The notes: a model not told the origin generated them from the letters alone. A stretch of DNA of 64,000 bases from Spirulina major PCC 6313 (GCF_001890765.1 NZ_KV878783.1:1944695-2008694); one strand, 5' to 3'. Positions 45,396 to 55,198 are shown, counted from the first letter of the stretch. Program-made: numbers and translations.

Positions 45396-47591
45396 TCAGG
45401 TGCGGGGCCGTGCTAAGGGCGTTGGGACATCGGGCGGGAGAGGGGCGGCGGCCGGTGCAGTGGGCAAGAAGGTGCGATCGCGTCCGGGTGGAGTCGGTTC
45501 CGTGGCCACCACATCTTCACTGCCATTAATCACCCCGCCAAAAATCGGAATTTCCGCATCGAGCAACTGTTCCAACATCATCCCCAAGGGTTTTTTCTGG
45601 GTCACCCCAGGCCGCGTCGTGATCACCATGCCATCGGTGAGGGGTTGGAGCAGCAGCGCATCGTTGCAATGGTCGAGGGGGGGCGTGTCGAGAATCACCA
45701 AATCATACCGCACCCGCGCATCTTGGAGGAGGCGCAGTAGTTCGCTGGATTCGAGGAGCATCGCAGCATTGCGTTGGGGGCCCGCGCTGGGGATGACGTA
45801 GAGATTGGCCACATCCGGAGCGAGGACGGTACAGGACTGGGCTGCCCCATAGTAGCTGAGAGGTTCCGCCACGGCATCGAGATCCACCGCCAAGTTAAGG
45901 GAGGACACGCGGGAGCGCGATCGCAAATCTGCCTCAATTAACAACGTGCGCTGACCGGCGTGGGCCGATGCGATCGCCAAATTATACGATGTCAGACTTT
46001 TGCCCTCGTTTTCCTCCACACTGGTCATCAACACCACCTTGCCCTGCGGCCCTGCCACGCGGCGTAGCGTACTCCGAAACCGCTCATATTGATCCCCATA
46101 CACCGCATTCGATCCCTGGATCAGCGGCAGATCTTCCGGGTAGGGGGGAGCATTCAAGATCGGCAATTCCCCCAGCACCAGCACATCGCGATCGCCAAAC
46201 ACCGCCCGAATCTCACCTGCCGTATACAGATGCGGGTCAAGAATTCCCAACACCAAAATCACCCCCGCCCCGGCCAAGATCGCCACCACAACCCCCGCAC
46301 TCATGATAATCAGCGGGCCCGGCGGCGGTGAATAGGTACTCGGCACCAATTGCGCTAGGGGCGGCTGGGCGATCGTTAAACTGCCCACCGCTTCCGCCTC
46401 TGCCGATTGGGCATCCACTAACTTCGCTTGGAGAAAATCGTGAAAATTTTTCTTCAGGGTTAACTGTTGTTGGAGTCGCTCTTTATCCAATTGTTGATTG
46501 GGGAACCGTTCATAATCGCGGCGCAGTTGTTGTTCCGTCTGTTGAGCGAGGGTTAACTGTTTTGTCAAACCGTCTTTTTGGGTTTGCAGATTTACCAACT
46601 GATTGGCCAACTGTTGGCGCGTCACATCTAAACTGCTGTCGCGACGAATTTCACTGACTTGGGCCCGAAACACGCCATCCGTCCCCACCACTTCATCGGC
46701 CCGCTCTCGCAGCAGTTGGTCAAAGGTGGCCTTTTGTTTGAGTAAGTCCGCCATGATCGGATGTTCCGGGCGGAGTTCGCGCGATCGCAACGCCAACTGC
46801 GTTTCCACCTGCAAAATCTGCGCCCGCAAATTCGCAATAATCGGATCAGCACTCAACGCTGATGCCAACGCCGCCTGGGACGGGTTTAACCCCAATTGCC
46901 CCACAATGCTATCAATCTGCGCCGTCACCCCTTCGAGTTGAAACCGCAGATCCCGCTGTTGCTGCTGGCTAGTACTGATCGCCGTGAATAAGCTTCCATC
47001 CTGGGCCGCCACCAATGATGACCCCTGCCGACTCATAAATTGATAAAACTGCTGTTCTGCGGTTTGTAACTCCTCTTTCGCCCCTGCCAGCCGAATTTCT
47101 AGCGCCGCAATCTGGGCCCGCAAGCGAGACGTATTCACCGTTCGGCTTTGAGCAACCATCGCCTCTAGCAAGAGTTCCAAGGCCCGCACAGCCCGCTCTT
47201 CTCGATTATCAGTGAACTTGATTTGAATAATCGGCGGATCGTTCTCTTTCTTCGGGAGCTTGATCTCAACCTTTTTGACAAAGCGCTCAATGTTCTTGAT
47301 GTCCAATTCAGTGACCACATCAAACACCACCTGCTCCGTCAGCAAGGATTCTGGGCTACTGATGGAGGTGCGTCCCTGTTCAAACAACGTTCGGCCGGTT
47401 TCTGTGGCGGTGGGGGGCGGGTTGCTGTAGGTTAAGGTTGCCGCCGCCGCATATTCAGGATTGGGGGGTGGTTTGGGCGGTAACAGGGCCACCACCGTTG
47501 CCAAGCCCAAGACAAAGCCACTGGTTGCCACACCCAAGAGTTTATTCCGATCCAAACTGACTTGAAACCGTTTCACAAGAGGGGAGGTCAT
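45396..47591 (-). CDS. Wzc-like polysaccharide chain-length / tyrosine-kinase-type protein
   Basis: A 731-residue bitopic protein. A first membrane helix (LGVATSGFVLGLATVVALLP) precedes a Wzz-type periplasmic domain (to about 170), a long coiled coil rich in Gln (about 170-430), and a second helix (IIMSAGVVVAILAGAGVILVLG). The cytoplasmic P-loop domain (about 510-690) has a Walker A variant VEENEGKSLTSYNLA, A' LLIEADLRSR and Walker B LVILDTPPLDHCN. There is no C-terminal tyrosine cluster, so it may regulate chain length without autophosphorylation. It fits export of the exopolysaccharide encoded at 33-39 kb. The start is ATG 47591; an upstream in-frame start adds unrelated residues. Confidence 0.85.
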   Translation of the reverse strand: MTSPLVKRFQVSLDRNKLLGVATSGFVLGLATVVALLPPKPPPNPEYAAAATLTYSNPPPTATETGRTLFEQGRTSISSPESLLTEQVVFDVVTELDIKNIERFVKKVEIKLPKKENDPPIIQIKFTDNREERAVRALELLLEAMVAQSRTVNTSRLRAQIAALEIRLAGAKEELQTAEQQFYQFMSRQGSSLVAAQDGSLFTAISTSQQQQRDLRFQLEGVTAQIDSIVGQLGLNPSQAALASALSADPIIANLRAQILQVETQLALRSRELRPEHPIMADLLKQKATFDQLLRERADEVVGTDGVFRAQVSEIRRDSSLDVTRQQLANQLVNLQTQKDGLTKQLTLAQQTEQQLRRDYERFPNQQLDKERLQQQLTLKKNFHDFLQAKLVDAQSAEAEAVGSLTIAQPPLAQLVPSTYSPPPGPLIIMSAGVVVAILAGAGVILVLGILDPHLYTAGEIRAVFGDRDVLVLGELPILNAPPYPEDLPLIQGSNAVYGDQYERFRSTLRRVAGPQGKVVLMTSVEENEGKSLTSYNLAIASAHAGQRTLLIEADLRSRSRVSSLNLAVDLDAVAEPLSYYGAAQSCTVLAPDVANLYVIPSAGPQRNAAMLLESSELLRLLQDARVRYDLVILDTPPLDHCNDALLLQPLTDGMVITTRPGVTQKKPLGMMLEQLLDAEIPIFGGVINGSEDVVATEPTPPGRDRTFLPTAPAAAPLPPDVPTPLARPRT

Positions 47592-47792
47592 GGGTCTTTT
47601 GCACAGGACGAAGGAACCGCATCTTAATCCTAGCGGCCCCAAGGCAGAAATGCGATCCTGTTTCCGACGGATTGATCACCCGGAGGGGTAGGGGGGGCGG
47701 GTTGCTGGCAGGGTGAGGATGGCGGGGGATTTGGGGAAGCGGCGATCGCGCTAAAATCAGGCCGCATCCTGTGAGATTTTCAAGAACACACT

Positions 47793-48179
47793 ATGACCGA
47801 CACCATTTTATTAGCCGTCAATGGCACGCTGATGCGAGGTTTAGAACTTAATGGCAATCTCCTCGCAGTCAATGCCACCTTTGTCCGCGAAACGACAACG
47901 GAACCCTGTTACCGCCTTTGGACGATTGGCGATCGCCATCCTGCCATGCAGCGCGTTGCCCAAGGGGGCGTTGCGGTAGCCGTCGAACTGTGGGCCGTTC
48001 CTGCCGCTGGGATTGCACAGATTTTGCAGCAGGAACCCCCAGGATTATCTGTGGGAAAGGTGCGCCTCGTGGATGGTGAAGAGGTGTTAGGCGTAGTGGG
48101 AGAAGCGATCTGCTGTGAGCAGGGACGGGAGATTACGGAATACGGGGGATGGCGTGCCTATTGTGCCGCTCGCACCTAG
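47793..48179 (+). CDS. Protein similar to C-terminal domain of allophanate hydrolase
   Basis: A 128-residue stand-alone protein. LLAVNGTLMRGLELNGNLLA, CYRLWTIGDRHPAM and VAVELWAVPAAGIAQILQQE match the C-terminal domain of AtzF-type allophanate hydrolases, which has a gamma-glutamylcyclotransferase-like fold. Stand-alone copies occur in cyanobacteria and their reaction is not established to my knowledge. No urea or biuret amidase gene is nearby. Confidence 0.75.
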   Translation: MTDTILLAVNGTLMRGLELNGNLLAVNATFVRETTTEPCYRLWTIGDRHPAMQRVAQGGVAVAVELWAVPAAGIAQILQQEPPGLSVGKVRLVDGEEVLGVVGEAICCEQGREITEYGGWRAYCAART

Positions 48180-48216
48180 CACCGCCTGGGCGATCGCGGG
48201 GACAGTCTACCCCCAA

Positions 48217-48516
48217 TTAGCAATAGGCGCTGATGTCTTCATTGCATTCATCGGCTAAGTAACAGAGAGCGCGGAACCGGAGTTCCATCAATTCGGGGTA
48301 GAGGGGGTTGAGTTTGCACAAAGGCGGGATTTGTGCGACTTTGCGGCCTAAGATCCGGATTTCACGGGCGAAGGGGCATTGATTGGGGATTACGGTACAG
48401 AGGCGGCGGGCCATGGTTGCGTTGGCGATCGCCATACTCTGAAGCCAAGTGCGCACGGGTTGCAAGGGTGCAAAGCGAGGGTGGGATGATGGTAACGAGT
48501 GGGTTGAGTTCAACAT
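48217..48516 (-). CDS. Mo-nitro_C domain protein
   Basis: A 99-residue protein. AHRLC-like RRLCTVIPNQCPFAREIRIL, AQIPPLCKLNPLYPELMELR and FRALCYLADECNEDISAYC match the cyanobacterial domain annotated as Mo-dependent nitrogenase C-terminal (Mo-nitro_C). Six conserved Cys (in LC, QC, LC, LC, EC, YC) could bind metal. Despite its name there are no nif genes near, so a nitrogenase role should not be assumed. It converges with the allophanate-hydrolase-like gene. Confidence 0.8.
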   Translation of the reverse strand: MLNSTHSLPSSHPRFAPLQPVRTWLQSMAIANATMARRLCTVIPNQCPFAREIRILGRKVAQIPPLCKLNPLYPELMELRFRALCYLADECNEDISAYC

Positions 48517-48777
48517 AATTCAGCCTCTAACAAACGTGAATGAATTCCGTGCAGTGCATTGGTTTGCTGCGTTGTTCATACTATATCTATAATTTCAGAG
48601 AATATAAAGACCCATTAAATATAAATAAACTTTATCAAAGATAATCAAACCTAATTCCTGCACCAAGCTGCCAATTTTGCGATCAGGGCAATGAGCTAGA
48701 AGCTCGCACTACAGAGGATTCCCGGAAGGAGTGCGAGCCTCTGGCTCACCCACACCCGATCCGGTATGGGTGAGGTA

Positions 48778-51700
48778 TCACAGCATTAAGGGCGGGGACT
48801 GGTGGAGCAGGTGCTTCATCGCCACGGCATCAAAGGTTTCCGCAAAGAGGGGGCCATGGACAAAATCACAATTCAACTCCCGCAAAATTTCCACCTGTTG
48901 GGCGGTGGTGACATGGGAGGCGATCACATCAAGGTGAAACTGATGGGCCAAAATAATCAAAATGCGGAGGGTTTCGCGGGTTTCCCCTGGGTCGCCAAGC
49001 TCTTGAATTAAAACGGGGTCGAGCTTAAAGCTCTGGATGGGTGACTGTTGTAAACGATGCAAACTCGTATGACTCGTGCCAAATTCCGTAATGCAGAGGC
49101 GAATATTGCGATCGCGCAGGGCGGTTAACTGCTCATGCCATCCTGCTGTCTGATGCTCCCAAAACCCATCGGTCACGGCCAACCGAAGCTGACTCGGCTT
49201 CACCTGGGTTTGCGCACAAATGGTGTCGAGCTGCTTTAAAAACTCAGGATGACCATATTGCCGCGCCGAACAATGGATATGGACAAAAATATCGGTGGTT
49301 AATTCCCACTGTTGCAGATGCTCACAGACGGTGGAGATCATCCAGTGGGTCATCGCCAACCATTGGCCCGTTTCCTCCACCTGTTGCCAATGCTCAAGGG
49401 CCGGAATCAAACCCTGCTGCGGGTGATGCCAATAGAGCAAGGCATCTAGACCCTGAATCATCCCAGTTTTCAGGTTAATAATGGGCTGATAGTGCAGTTG
49501 GAAGAGTTGAGCTTCAATGGCTTGGCGGAGTTCCGTTTCCAACTTCATTTGACTCATGGCTTTGTCGTGCATCGTGGGCGTGAACAGTTCATACCGACCT
49601 TTGCCCCGTGCTTTGGCTTGGTAGAGGGCGGTATCCGCATCGCGCAGGAGTTCTTCTGCCGTTTGCCCTTCCCATTCCGTTTCCGACACGTTGAGATTAC
49701 CACTGAGCACAATCCCAATGCTGGCCCCGGTGAAGACTTGATAGCCGTTGAGATCAAACGGGGCGCGGAGGGCGGTTTCAATGCGCTCGGCGATGCGGGT
49801 GGCGGTGTTGATGTCTTCGATCGCATCGAGCAAAATCGTAAATTCATCGCCGCCGAGTCGGGCCACAATGTCATCGGTGCGTAAACAGTCTTCAATGCGG
49901 CGAGCAATGGCGATCAGGAGTTGATCCCCCACCAAATGCCCCAAGCTGTCGTTAACCACTTTGAAGCGATCGAGGTCTAAGAATAAGACCGCAAAATGAT
50001 ACAGTTCGCTATCAACATCGGCCGCAGAGGTTTGGCTACGGGCGATCGCTTCATTGAGGCGCAGTTGAAACAAAGCCCGGTTGGGCAATTGGGTGAGGGG
50101 GTCATAAAAGGCGCGGCGATGCAGTTCGGCTTCGACGGCTTTCTGGTTGGTAATGTCCATCACCATCCCTTCGTAGCGGAGAATATTCCCCCGTTCATCC
50201 CGCACGGCCCGCGCATTTTCTGAAATCCAAATCACCGTGCCATCTTTGCGGTAGACCTGGGATTCAAACCCAATCACGACCCCCTGTTTTTGCATCACAT
50301 CTTGAAATTCTTCCCGCTGCTGGGGGTCAACGTAAAGCTGATGGCCGATGTCGGTGAGGGAACTGATTAACTCCATTGGGGAAGGGTAGCCATAGATGCG
50401 GGCCAAGGCGGGGTTGGCGCTGAGGTAGATGCCATCGGGGGAGGTCTGGAAGATCCCTTCGAGGGCATTTTCAAAAATACTGCGATAGTTTTGTTCGGCT
50501 TCGGCGAGGGCCTGTTGGGCGAGTTTGGTGGTGGTGATGTCGCGGGCCACCCAGACGACGGTATGTTCACGGGTGGGGGATACGGTGGCGACAAACCAGA
50601 TGGAGCGATCGCCCATGTTCAAACAATATTCCAGATCGTGTAAGGTCTCACCGGTGGCGAGCACCTGATCGATGGTGCGGAGAAAGAGAGCGGCGAGGTC
50701 GGGGGGGAAAATATCGGTGATCGACTGTCCGAGTAAGACATCGGCGGGGCGGTAGAGCAAGGCGGTATTGGTGGGGGCTATTTTTAAATATGTTCCATCG
50801 GCGCTGAGCACGAGGATTAGATCGGTCATGGCCGCAAAGAGGGCTTCGAGTTCCCCTAGGTGGGTTTGGCGTTCGGCTTCGGCGGCTTTCCAAAGGGTGA
50901 TGTCCCGCGCCACCCAAATGACACGATCGCAGTCGAGGGGTGAAATGTTGGCGGCAAACCAGCGGTTTTGACCGGCGTGGCTGAGGGTGAGTTCGAGATC
51001 CACTTGGGGGGTTTGGTGGGTGAGGACGAAGGCGATCGCTGCTTGGTGCGCGGCGATTTGGGGGGCGTTGAGGAGGGTGGCAACGGGGGCGGTGGGGGGA
51101 GTGCCGAGGGGCGCAAAGAAGGGGGTTAAGGTGGGGGGAATCTGCGATCGCAAGCAGCGCCCCTGGCGATCAAACACACAGATCACATCACTCATCGCCG
51201 ACATCAAAACCCGCTGCTCGGTTTCCGAATTGCGTAACGCCCGTTCCATCTGGTGGCGATCGTTAATATCGGTGATTAGCCCCTCAATCATCCCCAACTC
51301 GCCCGCCTCATCATAGACCCCATGGCCCCGCTCCCACACCCAACGCTCTTCCCCCGTTTTGGTGATGATCCGATATTCCAGGTTGTAGCGTTTCCGTTGG
51401 GCTAAGGCCCGGCGAATCGCCTGGAGAATCCGCGTGCGATCGTCGGGGTGGATCAACTCATTAAACGAATGAAACCCACTGGCAATTAATTCAGCACTGG
51501 TGTAGCCCGTGATGCCGTAACAGCCTTCACTGAGGTAGAGCATCGGCCAATCTACCTGGGCCGAAGCACGAAAAAAGACTCCCGGCAAGGCATCAATGAG
51601 GCTCGTCAGTTGGCGTTGGCTTTCTTGGAGGGCAAGCTGGGAGTGGAGCGCGTCGTCAATGGCCTGTTTGCGGCGAATCATGCCACTGAGTTGAGTGGCG

Positions 51701-52983
51701 ATCGCATTAATCAGATCCAACAGGCGCGGGTCACGTAACCGCGCTTCCATCGTGAAAAACACCAGCACCGCCACCACCGTCCCCTCGGCAATAATCGGCA
51801 CACCAAACCCCGATCGCAACCCACAACGCAGGGCGAGTTGCGATCGCACAAACGTCGGATCAAGGGACACATCCGGAAACCACTGGGGCTTCTCCAACTG
51901 CCAGACCCGCCCCGGTAACCCCACCCCCCGCGCAAACCGAAAATCCCCACTGTAAATGCGAAACTCCTGGGCATGGCGCAACGACGCACTCCGATACCAA
52001 GCCGGATGCAACTCCAACACCTGCCCCGACGGCCCCGGACACCACACCTCCCCCAACGCCCACCCCGTCGTCTCACAGACCCGCGCCAACACCCCCTGCA
52101 ACGCCGTTTCTAAATCCGCCGCCTCGCCAATCATCTGGCTCAGTTCCTGCAACAGTTGGCGCTCCTCCTCCGCCCGCTTTTGGTCAGTGATCTCCGTGAT
52201 TAACCCCTCGATCGCCACATTGCCCTGAGGAGTCACAACCCCATACCCCTGGTCACACACCCATTTTTGCTCTCCCGTGCGCGTCACCATGCGATAGTCC
52301 ATCCGATAGGACACCTGCTGCTCTAACGCCGCCTCAAGCATCCGCTGCACTTGGACGCGATCCTCCGGATGGATCAAATCCCTCAACGTGATGCTGCGAT
52401 CGTGGGTAAAATCTCGCGTCCGATACCCCGTCAACCCCTCTCCCCCCTCACTCATAAACTCCAGCCGTTGCGTCGTGAGACAGAGGCGATAGATCAAACC
52501 CGGCAGATGGTTCGTAATCGCCACCAAACGCCGTTGATTAGCCTGTAACGCCTGCTCAATCGCCCGTGGATACGTCGTATCCAAAAACGTCCCCAACACC
52601 AGATCTTCGCCCTGGTGCTGCAACAACTGTAACGACACCACCGCACATAACGAGTCTCCATCCGGCCGCCGCAATTCCAGTTCATAATTGGAGAGGAAAT
52701 GACACTGCAACAACGCCTGCTGAATCACCTGCCAGGCACTGGGATTAAAATACATGTCCAAGTAAGTTTTAGTCTGGACAACCCCAAACACCTGATCAAA
52801 ATGGTCATTACGATACAGCACCTCTCGGTCTGCCAGTCGCGCCACCAGCATCGGCACGGGCATCCCCAACAACAGCTTAAAAGCCAGATCCTCGTTTTGG
52901 GTGACGGCAATCTGGGTCGATGAATGTCCCTCTGATGCAAATAATGTATTCAAAGCAGCCAGACCCTGACTAAAAGGTTGCAC
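48778..52983 (-). CDS. Multi-PAS/GAF sensor diguanylate cyclase with degenerate EAL domain
   Basis: A 1401-residue cytoplasmic sensor starting at GTG. Order: PAS-like (about 30-140), PAS (150-265), GAF (275-445), PAS (455-575), three further PAS modules (590-955), GGDEF (965-1130) and EAL (1140-1395). The GGDEF active site is intact (VARLGGDEFTILLD) with the inhibitory RxxD site five residues before it (RTDD). The EAL domain has lost key residues: EALLRW is DALLYW, the DDFG-type motif reads ITEFGTS, and VTDGFWE replaces the usual ITES. It is therefore likely to make c-di-GMP but not to hydrolyse it; the EAL part may bind ligand or be vestigial. No transmembrane helix is seen. Confidence 0.88.
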   Translation of the reverse strand: MQPFSQGLAALNTLFASEGHSSTQIAVTQNEDLAFKLLLGMPVPMLVARLADREVLYRNDHFDQVFGVVQTKTYLDMYFNPSAWQVIQQALLQCHFLSNYELELRRPDGDSLCAVVSLQLLQHQGEDLVLGTFLDTTYPRAIEQALQANQRRLVAITNHLPGLIYRLCLTTQRLEFMSEGGEGLTGYRTRDFTHDRSITLRDLIHPEDRVQVQRMLEAALEQQVSYRMDYRMVTRTGEQKWVCDQGYGVVTPQGNVAIEGLITEITDQKRAEEERQLLQELSQMIGEAADLETALQGVLARVCETTGWALGEVWCPGPSGQVLELHPAWYRSASLRHAQEFRIYSGDFRFARGVGLPGRVWQLEKPQWFPDVSLDPTFVRSQLALRCGLRSGFGVPIIAEGTVVAVLVFFTMEARLRDPRLLDLINAIATQLSGMIRRKQAIDDALHSQLALQESQRQLTSLIDALPGVFFRASAQVDWPMLYLSEGCYGITGYTSAELIASGFHSFNELIHPDDRTRILQAIRRALAQRKRYNLEYRIITKTGEERWVWERGHGVYDEAGELGMIEGLITDINDRHQMERALRNSETEQRVLMSAMSDVICVFDRQGRCLRSQIPPTLTPFFAPLGTPPTAPVATLLNAPQIAAHQAAIAFVLTHQTPQVDLELTLSHAGQNRWFAANISPLDCDRVIWVARDITLWKAAEAERQTHLGELEALFAAMTDLILVLSADGTYLKIAPTNTALLYRPADVLLGQSITDIFPPDLAALFLRTIDQVLATGETLHDLEYCLNMGDRSIWFVATVSPTREHTVVWVARDITTTKLAQQALAEAEQNYRSIFENALEGIFQTSPDGIYLSANPALARIYGYPSPMELISSLTDIGHQLYVDPQQREEFQDVMQKQGVVIGFESQVYRKDGTVIWISENARAVRDERGNILRYEGMVMDITNQKAVEAELHRRAFYDPLTQLPNRALFQLRLNEAIARSQTSAADVDSELYHFAVLFLDLDRFKVVNDSLGHLVGDQLLIAIARRIEDCLRTDDIVARLGGDEFTILLDAIEDINTATRIAERIETALRAPFDLNGYQVFTGASIGIVLSGNLNVSETEWEGQTAEELLRDADTALYQAKARGKGRYELFTPTMHDKAMSQMKLETELRQAIEAQLFQLHYQPIINLKTGMIQGLDALLYWHHPQQGLIPALEHWQQVEETGQWLAMTHWMISTVCEHLQQWELTTDIFVHIHCSARQYGHPEFLKQLDTICAQTQVKPSQLRLAVTDGFWEHQTAGWHEQLTALRDRNIRLCITEFGTSHTSLHRLQQSPIQSFKLDPVLIQELGDPGETRETLRILIILAHQFHLDVIASHVTTAQQVEILRELNCDFVHGPLFAETFDAVAMKHLLHQSPPLML

Positions 52984-53164
52984 AGTATTTCACGCCGTTC
53001 CGACTTAACCACCAGTGTAGTTCCAGAATGAATGATTTCAGCTTGAACAAGCAGAGAAGAGACAAACTGTAGAGTCACCATCAAGCTCCTGGCCTGATTG
53101 AACCGCAAAAAATTCTCCCTTGACTGTTAACCTTAATACAATTCTTCTTTCTGAACGTCAACCG

Positions 53165-54067
53165 ATGCGAATGCTGTGGCCCTTTAATTCATCTCGATGG
53201 ACTCCCTATCTTTTTTTATTTCCTGCCCTCTTTTTACTGACATTAACAGTCTTTTTTCCAGCCCTCCAAGCCTTTGCCCTCAGCTTTACCCGCTACGAAT
53301 ATGACATCACCCAAACCCCCGTATGGATCGGCTGGGAAAATTTTCAACGCTTGAGTCAAGATGCCGTTTTTTGGCAGACCCTAGGGAATACACTGATTTA
53401 TCTGGTGGGGGTTGTGCCTGTCCTCGTGTTTTTACCGTTAGGACTAGCCATCTTGGTCAATCAGAAACTCAAGGGAATTCACTGGTTTCGGATGGCCTTC
53501 TACGCGCCAGTGGTGATTTCCATGGTAGTGGCTGGGATTGCCTGGAATGCCCTGTACTCATCTAATGGACTGCTCAATCAACTGCTGCAAGGCCTGGGAT
53601 TTTCGAGCCAAATTCCTTGGTTAACGAGTCCAAATTGGTCAATCTGGAGTGTGATGGTGGTGACGGTTTGGAAAGGGTTGGGGTACTACATGGTGATCTA
53701 TTTAGCCGGCTTACAAGGGATTCCCAATGATCTCTACGAAGCGGCTGCCTTGGATGGTTCAACAGGATTACGTCAGCATTGGGATATTACTGTACCTTTG
53801 ATGCGGCCATACCTGGTTTTGGTGACGGTCATTTCTTCAATTTCGGCGATGAAAGTGTTTGAAGAAATCTACATCATGACCCAGGGAGGGCCGTTGAATA
53901 GCTCAAAAACGGTGGTGTATTACCTCTATGAACAGGCGTTTCAAAATTTGGAAATCAGCTATGCCTGTACGATTGGTTTAGTCTTGTTTTTGGTAATTTT
54001 TAGCCTATCTTTAGTGAATTTGAAAATTTCCCAGGGCCGCGAGTCTTGGCAGAATGTGCAGCGTTAG
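53165..54067 (+). CDS. Sugar ABC transporter permease (MalF/UgpA type)
   Basis: About 300 residues with six membrane helices (for example PYLFLFPALFLLTLTVFFPA and NTLIYLVGVVPVLVFLPLGLAI). The EAA loop is NDLYEAAALDGSTGLRQHWD, which contacts the ATPase subunit. It belongs to the CUT1 group for di- and oligosaccharides or glycerol phosphate. No substrate-binding protein, second permease or ATPase is adjacent in this window, so partners must be elsewhere. Start choice between TTG 53120 and ATG 53165 is uncertain; ATG is preferred. Confidence 0.85.
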   Translation: MRMLWPFNSSRWTPYLFLFPALFLLTLTVFFPALQAFALSFTRYEYDITQTPVWIGWENFQRLSQDAVFWQTLGNTLIYLVGVVPVLVFLPLGLAILVNQKLKGIHWFRMAFYAPVVISMVVAGIAWNALYSSNGLLNQLLQGLGFSSQIPWLTSPNWSIWSVMVVTVWKGLGYYMVIYLAGLQGIPNDLYEAAALDGSTGLRQHWDITVPLMRPYLVLVTVISSISAMKVFEEIYIMTQGGPLNSSKTVVYYLYEQAFQNLEISYACTIGLVLFLVIFSLSLVNLKISQGRESWQNVQR

Positions 54068-54140
54068 GGGGTGAAAGTCCCAGGGAGAATTGGGGGCTAG
54101 GACGTGTGGACATTTCATCTGAGCCAAATTGTGGATTGCC
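54068..54140. other. Start of a gene-poor segment (to 54829)
   Basis: The 760-base stretch from 54068 to 54829 has no intact gene. It contains an IS5-type transposase remnant, two 43-bp tandem repeats, and then about 400 bases (54424-54829) in which I see nothing beyond a likely ribosome-binding site GGGAGG before the next gene. Confidence 0.6.
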
Positions 54141-54310
54141 TCCAAGTAGGCAAACGTAATTTCTCAACAGTTTTTCATGACGAGTAAAGATTCGTCGGAA
54201 TCGCTTGATTTTCTTGATTTTATTGAAAAAGCAGTCCACTAAGTAGGTAAGCTCAATACAGGGATGGGCGCGGACGGTTGTGCTGTCTGAGTACAGGACA
54301 AACGTTGAAA
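54141..54310 (-). pseudogene. IS5-family transposase deletion remnant
   Basis: The minus strand reads YSDSTTVRAHPCIE, like the DST-x2-RAH motif of IS5 transposases, followed directly by LTYLVDCFFNKIKKIKRFRR and IFTRHEKLLRNY, which match the far C-terminus. The middle of the protein, including a second catalytic Asp region, is missing, so two distant parts are fused by an internal deletion. No inverted repeats could be defined. Confidence 0.65.
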
Positions 54311-54337
54311 TGTACGGCGGCATCTTGATTTTGATGG

Positions 54338-54423
54338 GGTGGGAGCATCCTGCTCCCTATTTTGTCTGAGTCCTAGCGGGGGTGGGAGCATCCTGCTCCC
54401 TATTTTGTCTGAGTCCTAGCGGG
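54338..54423. repeat. Two tandem copies of a 43-bp unit with internal palindrome
   Basis: The unit beginning GGTGGGAGCATCCTGCTCCC and ending GAGTCCTAGCGGG occupies 54338-54380 and again 54381-54423 without change. GGGAGCATCCTGCTCCC inside it is a hairpin with a three-base loop. Downstream GGGCAAGATGCCCGC looks like a further related hairpin. The array sits beside the IS5 remnant. Confidence 0.9.
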
Positions 54424-54829
54424 CAAGATGCCCGCACGACAGACTATGGATTTTTAGGGAGCGTGTTGAGTTTTGCCATTGTTCCATCCAACCTACGAAA
54501 TCATCAGGGTTTCAGCCAAAGCCTGATTTTTTGTCCTGTATTCAGGTGCTGTCTATGTTCAGAGTCTCCCAGTCGATTAGCTTAGCGATCGCATGACTTA
54601 CTTTTTGCCAGATTCCTTTGCGACTCCACCGATTGAGTGGCTACTCTGACAACCCATCGATTCATTCCTTAAAACGTCAACACGTCCTAGCCCTTTGTCC
54701 ATGTGCGTCTGGTGGTGCTCCGGTTCGGAAATTACGAGGGGCGCACCGAGGGAGAAAATTGATACCGTTAGGAAAAGGGCAGAAGATCCCCACGATCGCA
54801 CACTGCTCGTACTGATTTGGGAGGTTCCT

Positions 54830-55198
54830 ATGGTGCAATTTTTAGTCACGTGGTTAGTTTCAGCGGCAGCGGTGCTTTTAACCGTGTGGTTGATTCCCGG
54901 TTTGAGCATGGCGGGGTTGACCTCTGCGTTGATTGCGGCTCCGGTGTTTGGGATTGTGAATGCAGTGGTGAAGCCGATTTTGGTGTTGTTCACCCTGCCG
55001 CTGACGGTGCTGTCGTTGGGTTTGTTTTTGCTGGTGGTGAATGCGATCGCCTTTGGTTTAGTGGGTTATCTCACCCCCGGCTTTACCGTGGCGGGCTTTT
55101 TCCCGGCGCTCTTCGGGTCCCTGGCGCTCTCGTTTATTTCCAGTTTGTTGAATAGTCTGCTGCAATCCGACGACGAAACCGCCCTCACCTCACGCTAA
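54830..55198 (+). CDS. Phage-holin-4/YvlD family small membrane protein
   Basis: A 122-residue protein with four membrane helices (FLVTWLVSAAAVLLTVWLI, ALIAAPVFGIVNAVVKPIL, LTVLSLGLFLLVVNAIAFGL and FFPALFGSLALSFISSLLN). GIVNAVVKPIL is the family motif. The family is called phage holin 4_2 or YvlD; it is chromosomal, widespread and of unknown role, so lysis should not be inferred. ATG 54830 has GGGAGG five bases upstream. Its 3' end overlaps the convergent TonB-like gene by 9 bases. Confidence 0.85.
   Translation: MVQFLVTWLVSAAAVLLTVWLIPGLSMAGLTSALIAAPVFGIVNAVVKPILVLFTLPLTVLSLGLFLLVVNAIAFGLVGYLTPGFTVAGFFPALFGSLALSFISSLLNSLLQSDDETALTSR

Noticed and set aside
48217-48516. Evidence for nitrogen fixation
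   Set aside because: The Mo-nitro_C domain alone, without nif genes, does not support it.
54830-55198. Prophage holin
   Set aside because: The family name is historical; no phage genes are near and the protein is chromosomal in many bacteria.
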